Counted from the first letter of the stretch, positions 40,332 to 50,073 are shown. The stretch is DNA of 64,000 nt from an uncultured Oscillospiraceae bacterium (GCA_947624985.1 CANQMO010000003.1:1-64000); one strand, 5' to 3'. Made by a program: numbers and translations. The notes: a model not told the origin generated them from the sequence alone.

Positions 40332-41522
40332 TTGGAAGAAAAACAGCAAAACAGGCTTTTGCGCTGCGTCCTGTTCGCCTTTTTCGTCAGCGGCGCGGCC
40401 AGCCAGCCTCTGGGCTCGTTCATCCCCTTTTTGCGTCAGACGTACGGCTTCAGCTATGACCTGGCCGGCGTGCTTTTGAGCTGTCAGTCCGTGGGCAACC
40501 TGCTGGCGGTGCTGGCGGCGGGGCTCCTGCCCAGCCTTCTGGGCCGGCGCAGGAGCATACTGGTCACGGCGATGTGGATGGCGGTGGCCTATCTTATCTT
40601 TGTCAGCGGTCTGGGCGCGCCGGTGTTCATGGTGGCGGCGTTTTTCATGACGGGCGTGGCACGCGGGGGCAATTCCAATTTCTCCAACACCATGATCTCC
40701 ACCCTGCCGGGGGACAAGGCCGCCCGGGGGTACAACCTGCTGCACGGCTGCTTTGCCGTGGGGGCGCTGCTCTCGCCTCTGGCGCTGGTGGGCTGCACCC
40801 GGCTGTGGCCGGACGCCGGCTGGCGGATCATGGCGGGGGTGCTGATGGTCCTGTGCCTGGTCCAGCTTTGCGTGTACGCCAAAATGCCCCTGCCCCGGGA
40901 GGAGCGGGAGCGTTCCGTCAGGACGGTGGACCGGAGCTTTTTCCGGGTCAGACAGTTCTGGCTGGGCGCGGCCATGCTGTTTTTCTACATATCCGCCGAG
41001 TACGCCATCGTGGGGTGGCTGGTGACCTACTTCCAGGACGCGGGCATTTTGAGCGCGGACCAGGCCCAGATAATGAACAGCCTTCTGTGGCTGGTGATAT
41101 TCATCGGGCGGATGGGCGGCGCGGCCGCCACCGGGAAGGTATCCCGGAGCTCTCTGCTGCTGGCGGACGGGATTGGGCTGTGCGCCTTTTTCACGCTGCT
41201 GTTTTTCAGCCGGACCCCCGGCCTTGTGCTGGTGGGGCTCATGGGCACGGGCCTTTTCATGGCCACCATCTATCCCAGCGCGTTCGCCTTTGGCAGCGAC
41301 TGTATCCGGGGCAACGACTTCGGGTGCAGCGTGCTGATCCTGACCGGCAGCGCCGGCGGGGTCATCACCCCCGCTCTGGTGGGCTTTGCCGCCGAGCGGG
41401 CCGGTATCCGGGCCGGTATGGGGCTGGTGGTGGTCTTTACGGGTCTGCTGCTGGCGTCCATCGTACTGAGCGTATGCAGTGTAAAACACGACTCAAAAAG
41501 GGGGAGCATTTCAAATGGATAA
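40332..41522 (+). CDS. MFS transporter
   Basis: This 396-residue protein has about twelve membrane helices. The loop 2-3 pattern is LLPSLLGRRRSILV, and LRQTYGFSYDLAGVLLSCQSVGNL resembles fucose/sugar-type MFS permeases. The start was placed at TTG 40332, 9 bases after AAGGA, because upstream in-frame codons lack a binding site and are not membrane-protein-like. It overlaps uxaB by 8 bases, so it belongs to the galacturonate operon and may take up galacturonate, glucuronate or an oligomer alongside the TRAP system. Confidence 0.85.
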   Translation: MEEKQQNRLLRCVLFAFFVSGAASQPLGSFIPFLRQTYGFSYDLAGVLLSCQSVGNLLAVLAAGLLPSLLGRRRSILVTAMWMAVAYLIFVSGLGAPVFMVAAFFMTGVARGGNSNFSNTMISTLPGDKAARGYNLLHGCFAVGALLSPLALVGCTRLWPDAGWRIMAGVLMVLCLVQLCVYAKMPLPREERERSVRTVDRSFFRVRQFWLGAAMLFFYISAEYAIVGWLVTYFQDAGILSADQAQIMNSLLWLVIFIGRMGGAAATGKVSRSSLLLADGIGLCAFFTLLFFSRTPGLVLVGLMGTGLFMATIYPSAFAFGSDCIRGNDFGCSVLILTGSAGGVITPALVGFAAERAGIRAGMGLVVVFTGLLLASIVLSVCSVKHDSKRGSISNG

Positions 41523-42993
41523 ACTCAGCTACAAGACACTGGCAAAGCAGGGGTATGACGGCTACCTGCTGAAGGAGGCCCCGGAGCGGGTGCTCCAGTT
41601 CGGCGAGGGCAACTTCCTGCGGGCCTTCGTGGACTACTTCATCGACGAGATGAACGAGAAGGCCGGTTTCAACAGCAAGGTGGTGCTGACCCAGCCCATC
41701 GCCCCGGGCCTGGCTCCCATGATCAACGCCCAGGAGGGGCTGTACACCCTGTTCCTCCGGGGCCGGGAGGACGGCAAGCAGGTCAACCGCAAGCGAGTCA
41801 TCTCCTGTGTGTCCCGGTGCCTGAACCCTTACGAGGACTATCAGGCCCTGCTGGACTGCGCGAAAAACCCCGACCTGCGCTTTCTGGTGTCCAATACCAC
41901 CGAGGCCGGTATCGTGTTCGACCCGTCCTGCAAGGCCGACGACGCCCCGCCCGCCAGCTTTCCCGGCAAGATGACCGCGTTTTTGTATGAGCGGTATAAG
42001 CTGGGGCTGCCCGGGTTCATCATCCTCAGCTGTGAGCTGATCGACCACAACGGCGACGAGCTGAAAAAGTGCGTGGACCAGTACATCGACCTGTGGGGCC
42101 TGCCGGAGGACTTCCGGACCTGGGCCATGGGGGAGAACCTGTTCTGCTCCACGCTGGTGGATAGGATCGTCACCGGCTACCCCAAAAAGGAGGCAGCGGC
42201 CATCTGTGAGCAGCTGGGCTATCAGGACGACATCCTGGACACCGGCGAGGTGTTCGGCTTCTGGGTCATCGAGGGGCCCCAGTCCATCAAGGACGAATTC
42301 CCCTTCGAGAAGGCCGGCCTGCCCATCATCGTGGTGGACGACCACACCCCCTACAAGCAGCGGAAGGTCCGTATCCTCAACGGCGCCCACACCTCCATGG
42401 TCCTGGGGGCCTATCTGGCCGGGCAGAACATCGTGCGCAGCTGCATGGAGGACGAGGTGATCCACGGGTTCATGAACAAGGCCATCTACGACGAGATCAT
42501 CCCAACCCTGGACCTGCCAAAGGAGGACCTGCTGGACTTCGCCGCCGCGGTGAGCCAGCGGTTCAATAACCCCTACATCGACCACGCCCTGCTGGACATC
42601 TCCTTAAACTCCACCGCCAAGTGGAAGGCCCGGGTCATGCCCAGCCTGACGGAGTATGTCAAGCGCGTCGGCTCTCTGCCGCCCTGTATCACCTTCTCCT
42701 TCGCCGCCTACATCGCCTTCTACCACAACGGCAGGGAAAAGGGCGAGCACTGCCTCACCGGCGTCCGGGGCGCGGACACCTACGCCATCAAGGACGACCA
42801 GTGGGTGCTGGACTTCTACTATGACCACAGGGACGACGATGTGAAGGCTCTGACCCACGCCGTTGTGACCAACGAGCGCATGTGGGGCAGGACCCTGGCG
42901 GAGCTGCCCGGTTTCGAGCAGGCGGTGGCAAAGGATCTGGAGCGTATCGGGGCCGTGGGCATGTACGAGGCCATGCGGGAGGTCCAGGGATGA
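41515..42993 (+). CDS. uxaB: Tagaturonate reductase (altronate oxidoreductase)
   Basis: This 492-residue protein is a long-chain mannitol-dehydrogenase-type enzyme of the UxaB branch, which reduces tagaturonate to altronate with NADH. The N-terminal VLQFGEGNFLRAFVDYFIDEMNE is the nucleotide-binding start, and IVTGYPKKEA, LNGAHTSMVLGAYLAG and NNPYIDHALLDISLNSTAKWKARVMPSL are family motifs. GGGGGAG precedes the start. The gene overlaps both the MFS gene and uxaA (by 4 bases, ATGA). Confidence 0.95.
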   Translation: MDKLSYKTLAKQGYDGYLLKEAPERVLQFGEGNFLRAFVDYFIDEMNEKAGFNSKVVLTQPIAPGLAPMINAQEGLYTLFLRGREDGKQVNRKRVISCVSRCLNPYEDYQALLDCAKNPDLRFLVSNTTEAGIVFDPSCKADDAPPASFPGKMTAFLYERYKLGLPGFIILSCELIDHNGDELKKCVDQYIDLWGLPEDFRTWAMGENLFCSTLVDRIVTGYPKKEAAAICEQLGYQDDILDTGEVFGFWVIEGPQSIKDEFPFEKAGLPIIVVDDHTPYKQRKVRILNGAHTSMVLGAYLAGQNIVRSCMEDEVIHGFMNKAIYDEIIPTLDLPKEDLLDFAAAVSQRFNNPYIDHALLDISLNSTAKWKARVMPSLTEYVKRVGSLPPCITFSFAAYIAFYHNGREKGEHCLTGVRGADTYAIKDDQWVLDFYYDHRDDDVKALTHAVVTNERMWGRTLAELPGFEQAVAKDLERIGAVGMYEAMREVQG

Positions 42994-44462
42994 AGCTGAT
43001 CCGCATCCATCCCGCGGACAACGTGGCGGTGGCGCTGGAGGACGTGGCCGGGGGCGAGGTCTTCGCGGACCTTGGCGTCACCGCCGCGGAGGACGTGAAG
43101 CGCGGCCATAAGATCGCGCTCGTCCCCATCGCCAAGGACCGGCCCATCGTGAAATACGGCTGCGTCATCGGTCTGGCCAGGGAGGATATCGCCCCGGGGC
43201 GGTGGGTCCACACCCACAACGTGCGCACCGGCCTTTCCGAGGACGGGGAATATGTCTATGACCACAAGGTGCTGCCCATGCCGGAGGCGAAAAGCTATAC
43301 CTTCAAAGGCTATCGCCGCCCGGACGGACGGGCCGCCGTGCGCAACGAGCTGTGGATCATTCCCACCGTGGGCTGCGTCAACACCGTGGCCCAGCAGCTG
43401 GTGAAGCAAAACCAGCACCTGGTGACCGGCTCCGTGGAGGGGCTTTACACCTTCCCCCACCCCTTCGGGTGCAGCCAGATGGGGGACGACCACGCCCAGA
43501 CGAGAAAACTGCTGGCCGCGCTGGTCCGCCACCCCAACGCCGGCGGCGTGCTGGTGCTGGGGCTGGGCTGCGAGAACCTGACCATGGACCAGTTCAAGGC
43601 AGAGCTTGGCCAGTGGGACGATGAACGGGTGAAGTTCCTCGTCTGCCAGGAGGCGGCGGACGAGATCGCCGAGGGCTCCAGGCTGCTGGCGGAGCTGGCC
43701 GGATACGCCGGACAGTTCCACCGGGAGGACATATCCGCCGCGGAACTGGTGGTGGGCATGAAGTGCGGCGGCTCGGACGGCCTTTCAGGCATAACCGCCA
43801 ACCCCGCCGTGGGCCGGTTTTCGGACCTGCTCATCGCCGCGGGGGGCTCCACGGTGCTCACCGAGGTGCCGGAGATGTTCGGCGCGGAGAGCATTTTGTT
43901 CGACCGCTGCGCCGACGAGGCCGTGTTCGACAAGGCCGTGAAGATGGTGGAGGACTTCAAGAAGTACTTCGTCAGCCACGGCCAGGTGGTCTACGAAAAC
44001 CCCAGCCCCGGCAACAAGGCCGGCGGTATCACCACATTGGAGGACAAGTCCTGCGGCTGCGTGCAGAAGGGCGGCAGCGCCCAGGTGGTGGACGTGCTGG
44101 GCTATGGCGAGGCGGTGACCAAAAAGGGGCTCAATCTGCTCAGCGGGCCCGGCAACGACCTGGTCAGCGCCACGGCCCTCACCGCCGCGGGAGCGCACCT
44201 CATACTGTTCACCACCGGACGGGGCACCCCCTTCGGCGCCCCCGCGCCCACGGTGAAGATATCCACCAACACGGCGCTGTACGACAAAAAGCGGGACTGG
44301 ATCGACTTCAACGCGGGCACCGCCGCGCAGGGGGAGAGCCTGGACGACACGGGCAGGCGGCTTTTGGACTATGTGCTGGCCGTGGCCAGCGGGGAGCGGA
44401 CCATGGCTGAGAAGCACGGCGCCCGGGAGATATCCATCTTCAAGGACGGCGTGGTGCTGTAA
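42990..44462 (+). CDS. uxaA: Altronate dehydratase
   Basis: This 490-residue protein is UxaA, which dehydrates altronate to 2-keto-3-deoxygluconate. It joins an N-terminal SAF domain (IRIHPADNVAVALEDVAGGEVF, about residues 1-85) to the galactarate dehydratase/altronate hydrolase domains (LWIIPTVGCVNTVAQQL, HPFGCSQMGDDH, VGMKCGGSDGLSGITANPAVG and AHLILFTTGRGTPFGAPAPTVKISTN). The start at 42990 overlaps the uxaB stop. Its product feeds the KDG kinase encoded upstream. Confidence 0.95.
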   Translation: MKLIRIHPADNVAVALEDVAGGEVFADLGVTAAEDVKRGHKIALVPIAKDRPIVKYGCVIGLAREDIAPGRWVHTHNVRTGLSEDGEYVYDHKVLPMPEAKSYTFKGYRRPDGRAAVRNELWIIPTVGCVNTVAQQLVKQNQHLVTGSVEGLYTFPHPFGCSQMGDDHAQTRKLLAALVRHPNAGGVLVLGLGCENLTMDQFKAELGQWDDERVKFLVCQEAADEIAEGSRLLAELAGYAGQFHREDISAAELVVGMKCGGSDGLSGITANPAVGRFSDLLIAAGGSTVLTEVPEMFGAESILFDRCADEAVFDKAVKMVEDFKKYFVSHGQVVYENPSPGNKAGGITTLEDKSCGCVQKGGSAQVVDVLGYGEAVTKKGLNLLSGPGNDLVSATALTAAGAHLILFTTGRGTPFGAPAPTVKISTNTALYDKKRDWIDFNAGTAAQGESLDDTGRRLLDYVLAVASGERTMAEKHGAREISIFKDGVVL

Positions 44463-44479
44463 AAAAGGAGGGATCGTTC

Positions 44480-44899
44480 ATGAAAGACAAAAACTGCGGT
44501 TACTGCATGCGGGGGGAGCTTCTGGACGCTTTCGGCATCTACATCTGCGACCTGACCGTCAGCACCCTGATCCTCTTTAAGGAGCAGAGCCATCCGGGCC
44601 GGTGTATCGTGGCCTACAAAGACCATGTGAGCGAGCTGGTGGACATCGGCGACGGGGACCGGGACGCCTTTTTCGCGGACGTGGCCCACGCCGCCAGAGC
44701 CATCCACGCGGCCTTCCACCCGGACAAGATCAACTACGGCGCTTACGGCGACGGGGGCTGCCACCTGCACTTCCATCTGGTGCCCAAGTACAAGGACCAG
44801 ACCGAGTGGGGCACCGTGTTCCAGATGAACCCCGGTCAGACCTATCTGACCGAGGCGGAGTACGCCGCCATGATCGAAAAGATCAAAGCGGCGCTGTGA
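44480..44899 (+). CDS. HIT-family nucleotide hydrolase
   Basis: This 139-residue protein carries the histidine-triad motif HLHFHLVP near residue 95 and N-terminal cysteines (CGYC) typical of bacterial HIT proteins. These hydrolyse nucleoside phosphoramidates or related compounds. AAAGGAGGG precedes the start, 17 bases after uxaA, so it is probably cotranscribed with the galacturonate genes. A link to sugar-acid metabolism is not established. Confidence 0.9.
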   Translation: MKDKNCGYCMRGELLDAFGIYICDLTVSTLILFKEQSHPGRCIVAYKDHVSELVDIGDGDRDAFFADVAHAARAIHAAFHPDKINYGAYGDGGCHLHFHLVPKYKDQTEWGTVFQMNPGQTYLTEAEYAAMIEKIKAAL

Positions 44900-44915
44900 G
44901 AGGATCAAAAATATG

Positions 44916-44942
44916 GGGCCGCAGGTCAAGCACCTGCGGCCC
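44916..44942 (+). terminator. Hairpin after the HIT gene
   Basis: A perfect 11-bp stem (GGGCCGCAGGT/ACCTGCGGCCC) with a CAAGC loop ends 21 bases before the GH3 start codon. No T run follows, so termination is likely partial. Confidence 0.55.
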
Positions 44943-44963
44943 TTGGTAAAAAGAGGACGTTTT

Positions 44964-47117
44964 ATGCAGCTGCGGGACAACGGGGAGAAGATAGCGCAGT
45001 ACAAACGCCGGGCCGAAGAGCTGGTGGAGCGGATGACGCTGGAGGAGAAGGTATTTCAGCTGCTCCACGACGCCCCGGCCATCCCCCGGCTGGGGGTCCC
45101 GGCCTACAACTGGTGGAACGAGGCCCTGCACGGCGTGGCCCGGGCGGGGACCGCCACGGTATTCCCCCAGGCCATCGGCCTTGCCGCCGCCTTTGACGAG
45201 GACATGATGGAGACGGTGGGGGACGCGGTGTCCACGGAGGCACGGGCCAAGTTCAACGCCCAGCAGCGGTACGATGACCGGGACATCTACAAGGGCCTGA
45301 CCGTCTGGTCGCCCAACGTCAACATCTTCCGGGACCCCCGCTGGGGCCGGGGCCAGGAGACCTATGGGGAGGACCCGTATCTCACGGCCCGGCTGGGGGT
45401 GCGCTTCGTCCGGGGCCTACAGGGCACGGACCCGGACTACCTTAAGACGGCCGCCTGCGCCAAGCACTTCGCGGTCCACTCCGGCCCGGAGCCGCTGCGC
45501 CATGAGTTCGACGCGCGGGTGTCGGCACAGGATATGTACGAGACCTATCTGCCCGCCTTCGAGGCTCTGGTCCGTGAGGCGGGGGTGGAGGCGGTCATGG
45601 GCGCGTACAACCGTGTCAACGGGGAGCCCTGCTGCGGCAGCCCGACGCTGCTGCGGGATATCCTGCGGGAAAAGTGGGGCTTCACCGGCCATGTGGTGTC
45701 CGACTGCTGGGCCGTCAGGGATTTTCATGAGCACCACGCCGTCACCGGCAGCCCGGAGCAGTCGGCGGCCCTGGCGGTGTCCAGCGGCTGCGACCTGAAC
45801 TGCGGCAGTATCTTCGTCCACCTTCTCCAGGCGGTGCGGGACGGGCTGGTGACGGAGGCACAGATCACGCGGGCCTGCCGGCGGCTTTTCACCACACGGA
45901 TGAAGCTGGGCCTCTTTGACCCGCCGGAAAAGGTCCCCTACAGCGCCATACCCTACGAGACGGTGGACAGCCCGGCCATGCGGCGGCTGGATCTGGAGAC
46001 GGCCCAGCGGACGCTGGTGCTGCTGAAAAACGAGGGGGACCTGCTGCCGCTGGATAAGACGAAGCTGCGGACCGTGGGGGTGGTGGGCCCCAACGCCGAC
46101 AGCCGCCGGGCTCTGGCGGGCAACTATGAGGGGACCGCCGGCCGGTATGTGACCGTGCTGGAGGGCATACAGGACTACCTGGGCGACGGCGTGCGGGTGC
46201 TGTACTCCCAGGGGTGTCATCTCTGGAAAAAGAGCGTGGAGGGCCTGGCCCGGCCAAACGACCGGCTCAGCGAGGTGAAGGCGGTGTGCGCCGCCAGCGA
46301 CGTGGTGTTCGTGTGTCTGGGCCTGGACGCGGGTATTGAGGGAGAGGAGGGCGACGCGGGCAACGAATTCGCCGCCGGCGACAAGCCGGACCTGTCCCTG
46401 CCGGGGCAGCAGGAGGAGGTGCTGCGCACATGCGCCGCCAGCGGCAAGCCGGTGGTGCTGCTGCTCCTTTCCGGCAGCGCTCTTGCGGTGGACTGGGCGG
46501 CGGAGCATGTGCCGGCCATCCTGCAATGCTGGTACCCCGGCGCCCAGGGCGGCGCCGCCATCGCCCGGACCCTGTTCGGGGCGTGCGCGCCCGAGGGGAA
46601 GCTGCCGGTGACCTTTTACCGGGGAGATGAGGCGCTGCCGCCCTTTACGGACTACGCTATGACGGACCGGACCTACCGCTATATGCGCCGCCCCGCTCTG
46701 TACCCCTTCGGGTATGGGCTGTCCTATACGGCCTTCGCCGTCACGGACGCCGCTCTGGACCGGACCGATGTGACGGAGGCGGGCCTGACCGTCCGCTGCC
46801 GGGTGACCAACACCGGCGGGATGTTCTCCCGGGCTACGGTGCAGGTATATGTGAAGGCGGAGCGCCCGGACACGCCCAACGCCCAGCTGAAGGGCGTACG
46901 GAAGGTGCCGCTGGAGCCGGGCCAGACGGCGGAAGTGGAGATACCGCTTCCCCCGGAGGCGTTCTCCCTGTGTGGACAGGACGGCACGCGGACGGTGGAG
47001 CCGGGCGGATACAGCGTGTATGTGGGCCAGTCCCAGCCGGACGGGCGGAGCGCGGCCCTTCTGGGCTTTGCCCCGGCCCGGCTGGAGGCGGCGTGCGGCG
47101 TGCGCATGGTGCTGTAA
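44964..47117 (+). CDS. GH3 glycosidase (beta-glucosidase/beta-xylosidase type)
   Basis: This 717-residue protein is a family 3 glycoside hydrolase with the (beta/alpha)8 barrel, the alpha/beta sandwich and a C-terminal fibronectin-III-like domain. Substrate-binding and catalytic segments are YNWWNEALHGVARAGTATVFPQAIGLAAAFD, WSPNVNIFRDPRWGRGQETYGEDP, KHFAVHSGPEPLRHEFDARVS and nucleophile D247 (GHVVSDCWAV). These most resemble clostridial xylosidase/arabinosidase-like GH3 enzymes. It has no signal peptide and acts inside the cell. The start at 44964 follows AGAGGA. Confidence 0.93.
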   Translation: MQLRDNGEKIAQYKRRAEELVERMTLEEKVFQLLHDAPAIPRLGVPAYNWWNEALHGVARAGTATVFPQAIGLAAAFDEDMMETVGDAVSTEARAKFNAQQRYDDRDIYKGLTVWSPNVNIFRDPRWGRGQETYGEDPYLTARLGVRFVRGLQGTDPDYLKTAACAKHFAVHSGPEPLRHEFDARVSAQDMYETYLPAFEALVREAGVEAVMGAYNRVNGEPCCGSPTLLRDILREKWGFTGHVVSDCWAVRDFHEHHAVTGSPEQSAALAVSSGCDLNCGSIFVHLLQAVRDGLVTEAQITRACRRLFTTRMKLGLFDPPEKVPYSAIPYETVDSPAMRRLDLETAQRTLVLLKNEGDLLPLDKTKLRTVGVVGPNADSRRALAGNYEGTAGRYVTVLEGIQDYLGDGVRVLYSQGCHLWKKSVEGLARPNDRLSEVKAVCAASDVVFVCLGLDAGIEGEEGDAGNEFAAGDKPDLSLPGQQEEVLRTCAASGKPVVLLLLSGSALAVDWAAEHVPAILQCWYPGAQGGAAIARTLFGACAPEGKLPVTFYRGDEALPPFTDYAMTDRTYRYMRRPALYPFGYGLSYTAFAVTDAALDRTDVTEAGLTVRCRVTNTGGMFSRATVQVYVKAERPDTPNAQLKGVRKVPLEPGQTAEVEIPLPPEAFSLCGQDGTRTVEPGGYSVYVGQSQPDGRSAALLGFAPARLEAACGVRMVL

Positions 47118-47237
47118 GTGTCTGGCGGCGCACATACTGTGTACATATGACAAAAGAAATAAAATGAAGGTAATTTACATGTGCAAAATCGCCAAAAATC
47201 AAGGTGCTTTTTCGTGAGGCCAGCGGACGGGTTTTCA

Positions 47238-47265
47238 TTGCAATTTGTGAAATGTTTGGTAAAAT
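47238..47265 (+). promoter_or_regulatory. Candidate promoter of the mgl-type operon
   Basis: TTGCAA (47238-47243) and TAAAAT (47260-47265) have a 16-base spacer, about 60 bases before the start of the binding-protein gene. Confidence 0.55.
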
Positions 47266-47326
47266 TGATACATCAGGATGGCCGATAGGCCAAATTTGAC
47301 AAAACTGAAAAATGGAGGAAGAACCA

Positions 47327-48448
47327 ATGAAGAAAGTCCTTGCGCTCATTCTGGCGCTTGCCATGGTCCTGTGCCTGAGCTCCGTCGCGTTCGCGGAGGA
47401 GGAGGTCGATGTCAGCGACCTGAAGGTCGGCGTTTTCTGGTATGCTTTCAGCGACGCCTTCCTGTCCACCGTCCGCGCTTCTCTGAACGAGCAGCTGGAT
47501 GAGGCCGGCATCGCCTATGACGACTTTGACGCCAACAACACCCAGGCCACCCAGCTGGAGCAGGTCCAGACCGCCGTCACCAACGGCTACAACGTCCTGG
47601 TGGTCAACCTGGTCACCTCCGGCTCCGCCGACGCCGCCGAGCAGATCCTCCAGGCCGCCGGTGACGTGCCCGTCATCTTCTTCAACCGCGCCGTGGAAGG
47701 CGACGGTGAGGAGCATACCGTTCTGGACGCGCACGACAACATCGCCTTCATCGGCACCGACGCCCCCGAGGCCGGCCATATGCAGGGCAAGATGATCGGC
47801 GAGTTCCTGGTGGAGAACTATGACGATGTCGATCTCAACGGCGACGGCGAGATCTCCTATGCCATGTTCATGGGCGACGCCGCCAACGTGGAGGCCATTT
47901 ACCGCACCCAGTACGGCGTGGAGGACGCCAACGCGATCCTGGCCGAGAACGACAAGCCGGAGCTTGTGTACTTCAACGAGAGCAACACCGACAAGTATCA
48001 GCTTGACCCCAACGGCGCGTGGTCTTCCGCTGCCGCCAACGAGTTCATGAGCACCAACCTGGCCGAGTACAGCGAGGCCAACGGCAACATGATCGAGCTG
48101 GTCATCGCCAATAACGACGACATGGCCATCGGCGCCATCTCCGCGCTGCAGAACGCCGGCTACAACATGGGCGACGGCGAGAGCACCAAGATCCCCGTCT
48201 TTGGCGTGGACGCCACCCAGGTGGCCCAGGACGCCATCGCCGCCGATCAGATGACCGGCACCGTCAAGCAGGACAACGTGGGCATGGCTACCGCCATCAC
48301 CGGCGTGCTGAAGGGCGTTGCCGCCGAGGAGACCCTGGCTGACGCCGCCGCCGCTGTGGCGGATTCCGACGACATGTTCTCCATCGCCGAGGGCTTTACC
48401 AACAAGTTGTTCGTGGCTTACGCCCCCTTCACCGGCGAGGCCGAGTGA
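47327..48448 (+). CDS. Galactose/methyl-galactoside-type ABC binding protein (MglB-like)
   Basis: This 373-residue protein has a signal peptide ending AFA without a lipobox and a periplasmic-binding-protein type 1 fold. An EF-hand-like calcium loop (D169-L-N-G-D-G-E-I-S177) corresponds to the calcium site of MglB, and IFFNRAV, AFIGTDAPEAGHMQGK, VIANNDDMAIGAISAL and PVFGVDATQVA match galactose-binding proteins. The start follows GGAGGAAG. MglA- and MglC-type genes follow. Galactose or a galactoside is the likely ligand, fitting the galactan theme of the region. Confidence 0.88.
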   Translation: MKKVLALILALAMVLCLSSVAFAEEEVDVSDLKVGVFWYAFSDAFLSTVRASLNEQLDEAGIAYDDFDANNTQATQLEQVQTAVTNGYNVLVVNLVTSGSADAAEQILQAAGDVPVIFFNRAVEGDGEEHTVLDAHDNIAFIGTDAPEAGHMQGKMIGEFLVENYDDVDLNGDGEISYAMFMGDAANVEAIYRTQYGVEDANAILAENDKPELVYFNESNTDKYQLDPNGAWSSAAANEFMSTNLAEYSEANGNMIELVIANNDDMAIGAISALQNAGYNMGDGESTKIPVFGVDATQVAQDAIAADQMTGTVKQDNVGMATAITGVLKGVAAEETLADAAAAVADSDDMFSIAEGFTNKLFVAYAPFTGEAE

Positions 48449-48472
48449 CTGACCGTCAGATAGATCTTGCAA

Positions 48473-48501
48473 GGAGCAGCCGCCCGGACGGCGGCTGCTC
48501 C
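48473..48501 (+). terminator. Hairpin between mglB-type and mglA-type genes
   Basis: A perfect 12-bp stem (48473-48484 with 48490-48501) encloses a 5-base loop 24 bases after the stop. It lacks a T run and probably stabilises the binding-protein mRNA. Confidence 0.6.
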
Positions 48502-48518
48502 GTCCCATAAAGACATCC

Positions 48519-48550
48519 ATTCTCCGGCCGCTGGGGAGCGCTCGGAGAAT
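48519..48550 (+). terminator. Attenuator-like hairpin before mglA
   Basis: An 8-bp outer stem (ATTCTCCG/CGGAGAAT) and an inner CGCT/AGCG pair around GGGG are followed by TTTAATAAGG. It directly precedes the ribosome binding site of the ATPase gene and could limit read-through. Confidence 0.55.
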
Positions 48551-48573
48551 TTTAATAAGGGAGGGAAGCACAT

Positions 48574-50073
48574 ATGGAGCAGAACGTCCTCCTTCGGATG
48601 ACGGATATCACCAAAACATTCCCCGGCGTCAAGGCCCTGGACCATGTGTCTCTTGACCTGGAAAAGGGCACCGTCCACGCCCTGATGGGCGAGAACGGCG
48701 CGGGCAAATCCACGCTGATGAAGTGCCTTTTCGGCATTTACAGCAAGGACAGCGGCACGATCCTGCTGGAGGGCAGGGAGATCAACTTCAAAAACAGCCG
48801 GGAGGCGCTGGATAACGGCGTCGCCATGGTCCATCAGGAGTTGAACCAGGCCCTCAAACGCACCGTCATGGACAACATCTGGCTGGGCCGCTACCCCTTG
48901 AAGGGCGGCGTCATGGTGGACGAGAAGAAGATGTACAAGGACACCATGGCCGTGTTTGAGGAGCTTGAGATCCATGTGGACCCCCGGCGGGTCATGAGCA
49001 CCATGCCCGTGAGCCAGCGCCAGATGGTGGAGATCGCCAAGGCCGTCTCCTACAATTCCAAGGTCATCGTCTTTGACGAGCCCACCTCCTCGCTCACCGA
49101 GGAGGAAGTGGAGCACCTTTTCCGTATCATCCACATGCTCCGGGACCGGGGCATCGGTATCATCTACATCTCCCACAAGATGGCGGAGATCAAGCGCATT
49201 TCGGACACCATCACCGTCATGCGGGACGGGGCCAATGTGGCCACCAGACCCGCCGCGGAGCTGGAGGTCAACGACATCATCCGGCTCATGGTGGGCCGGG
49301 AGCTGACGAACCAGTTCCCCCCCAAGACCAACGAGCCCGGGGAGGTCTATTTGAAGGTGGAGAACCTGTCGGCGCAGTATTCGCTTCTGCGGGACGTGTC
49401 CTTTGAGGCCCGCCGGGGCGAGGTGCTGGGGCTGGCCGGGCTGGACGGCAGCGGACGGACCGAGACGCTGGAGAACATCTTCGGCGTGGCCACCCGCAAG
49501 TCCGGCACCATCACCCTGGGCGGCAAGGTCTGCAAAAACCGCAACGCCCGGGAGTCCATCAAAAACGGCTTCTCCCTGCTGACGGAGGAGCGCCGTGCCA
49601 CGGGCATATTCTCCATTTTGAACGTCCGGGAAAACACGGTCATATCCAGCCTGAAAAAACATCTTCGCGGCGGAATATACCTGAGCAGCGCGTCCATGCG
49701 CAAGGACACCCAGTGGTCCATCGACGCCATGCGCACCAAGACCCCGTCCCAGGAGACCCAAATGCGGAGCCTGTCCGGCGGCAACCAGCAGAAGGTCATC
49801 ATTGGCCGGTGGCTGCTCACCGACCCGGAGGTGCTGCTGCTGGACGAACCCACCCGCGGTATCGACGTGGGCGCTAAATACGAGATCTACCAGCTCATAC
49901 TGGACCTGGCCAGCCGGGGCAAGACCGTGCTGGTGGTCTCCTCCGAAATGCCGGAGCTTCTGGGTATCTGTGACCGTATCCTCGTGATGTCGGGAGGGCG
50001 TCTGGCCGGAGAGGTGGACGCCCGCACCACCACCCAGGAGGAGATCATGACGCTGGCTGCAAAATACGTTTGA
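48574..50073 (+). CDS. Sugar ABC transporter ATP-binding protein (MglA-type)
   Basis: This 499-residue protein has two fused nucleotide-binding domains, as in MglA/RbsA. The first holds [23 protein letters not shown] and [11 protein letters not shown]. The second has a degenerate Walker A (GLDGSGRTE) but intact [15 protein letters not shown] and [16 protein letters not shown], which is normal for the family. A strong GGGAGGG site precedes the start. It energises the adjacent permease for sugar uptake. Confidence 0.95.
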   Translation: MEQNVLLRMTDITKTFPGVKALDHVSLDLEKGTVHALMGENGAGKSTLMKCLFGIYSKDSGTILLEGREINFKNSREALDNGVAMVHQELNQALKRTVMDNIWLGRYPLKGGVMVDEKKMYKDTMAVFEELEIHVDPRRVMSTMPVSQRQMVEIAKAVSYNSKVIVFDEPTSSLTEEEVEHLFRIIHMLRDRGIGIIYISHKMAEIKRISDTITVMRDGANVATRPAAELEVNDIIRLMVGRELTNQFPPKTNEPGEVYLKVENLSAQYSLLRDVSFEARRGEVLGLAGLDGSGRTETLENIFGVATRKSGTITLGGKVCKNRNARESIKNGFSLLTEERRATGIFSILNVRENTVISSLKKHLRGGIYLSSASMRKDTQWSIDAMRTKTPSQETQMRSLSGGNQQKVIIGRWLLTDPEVLLLDEPTRGIDVGAKYEIYQLILDLASRGKTVLVVSSEMPELLGICDRILVMSGGRLAGEVDARTTTQEEIMTLAAKYV

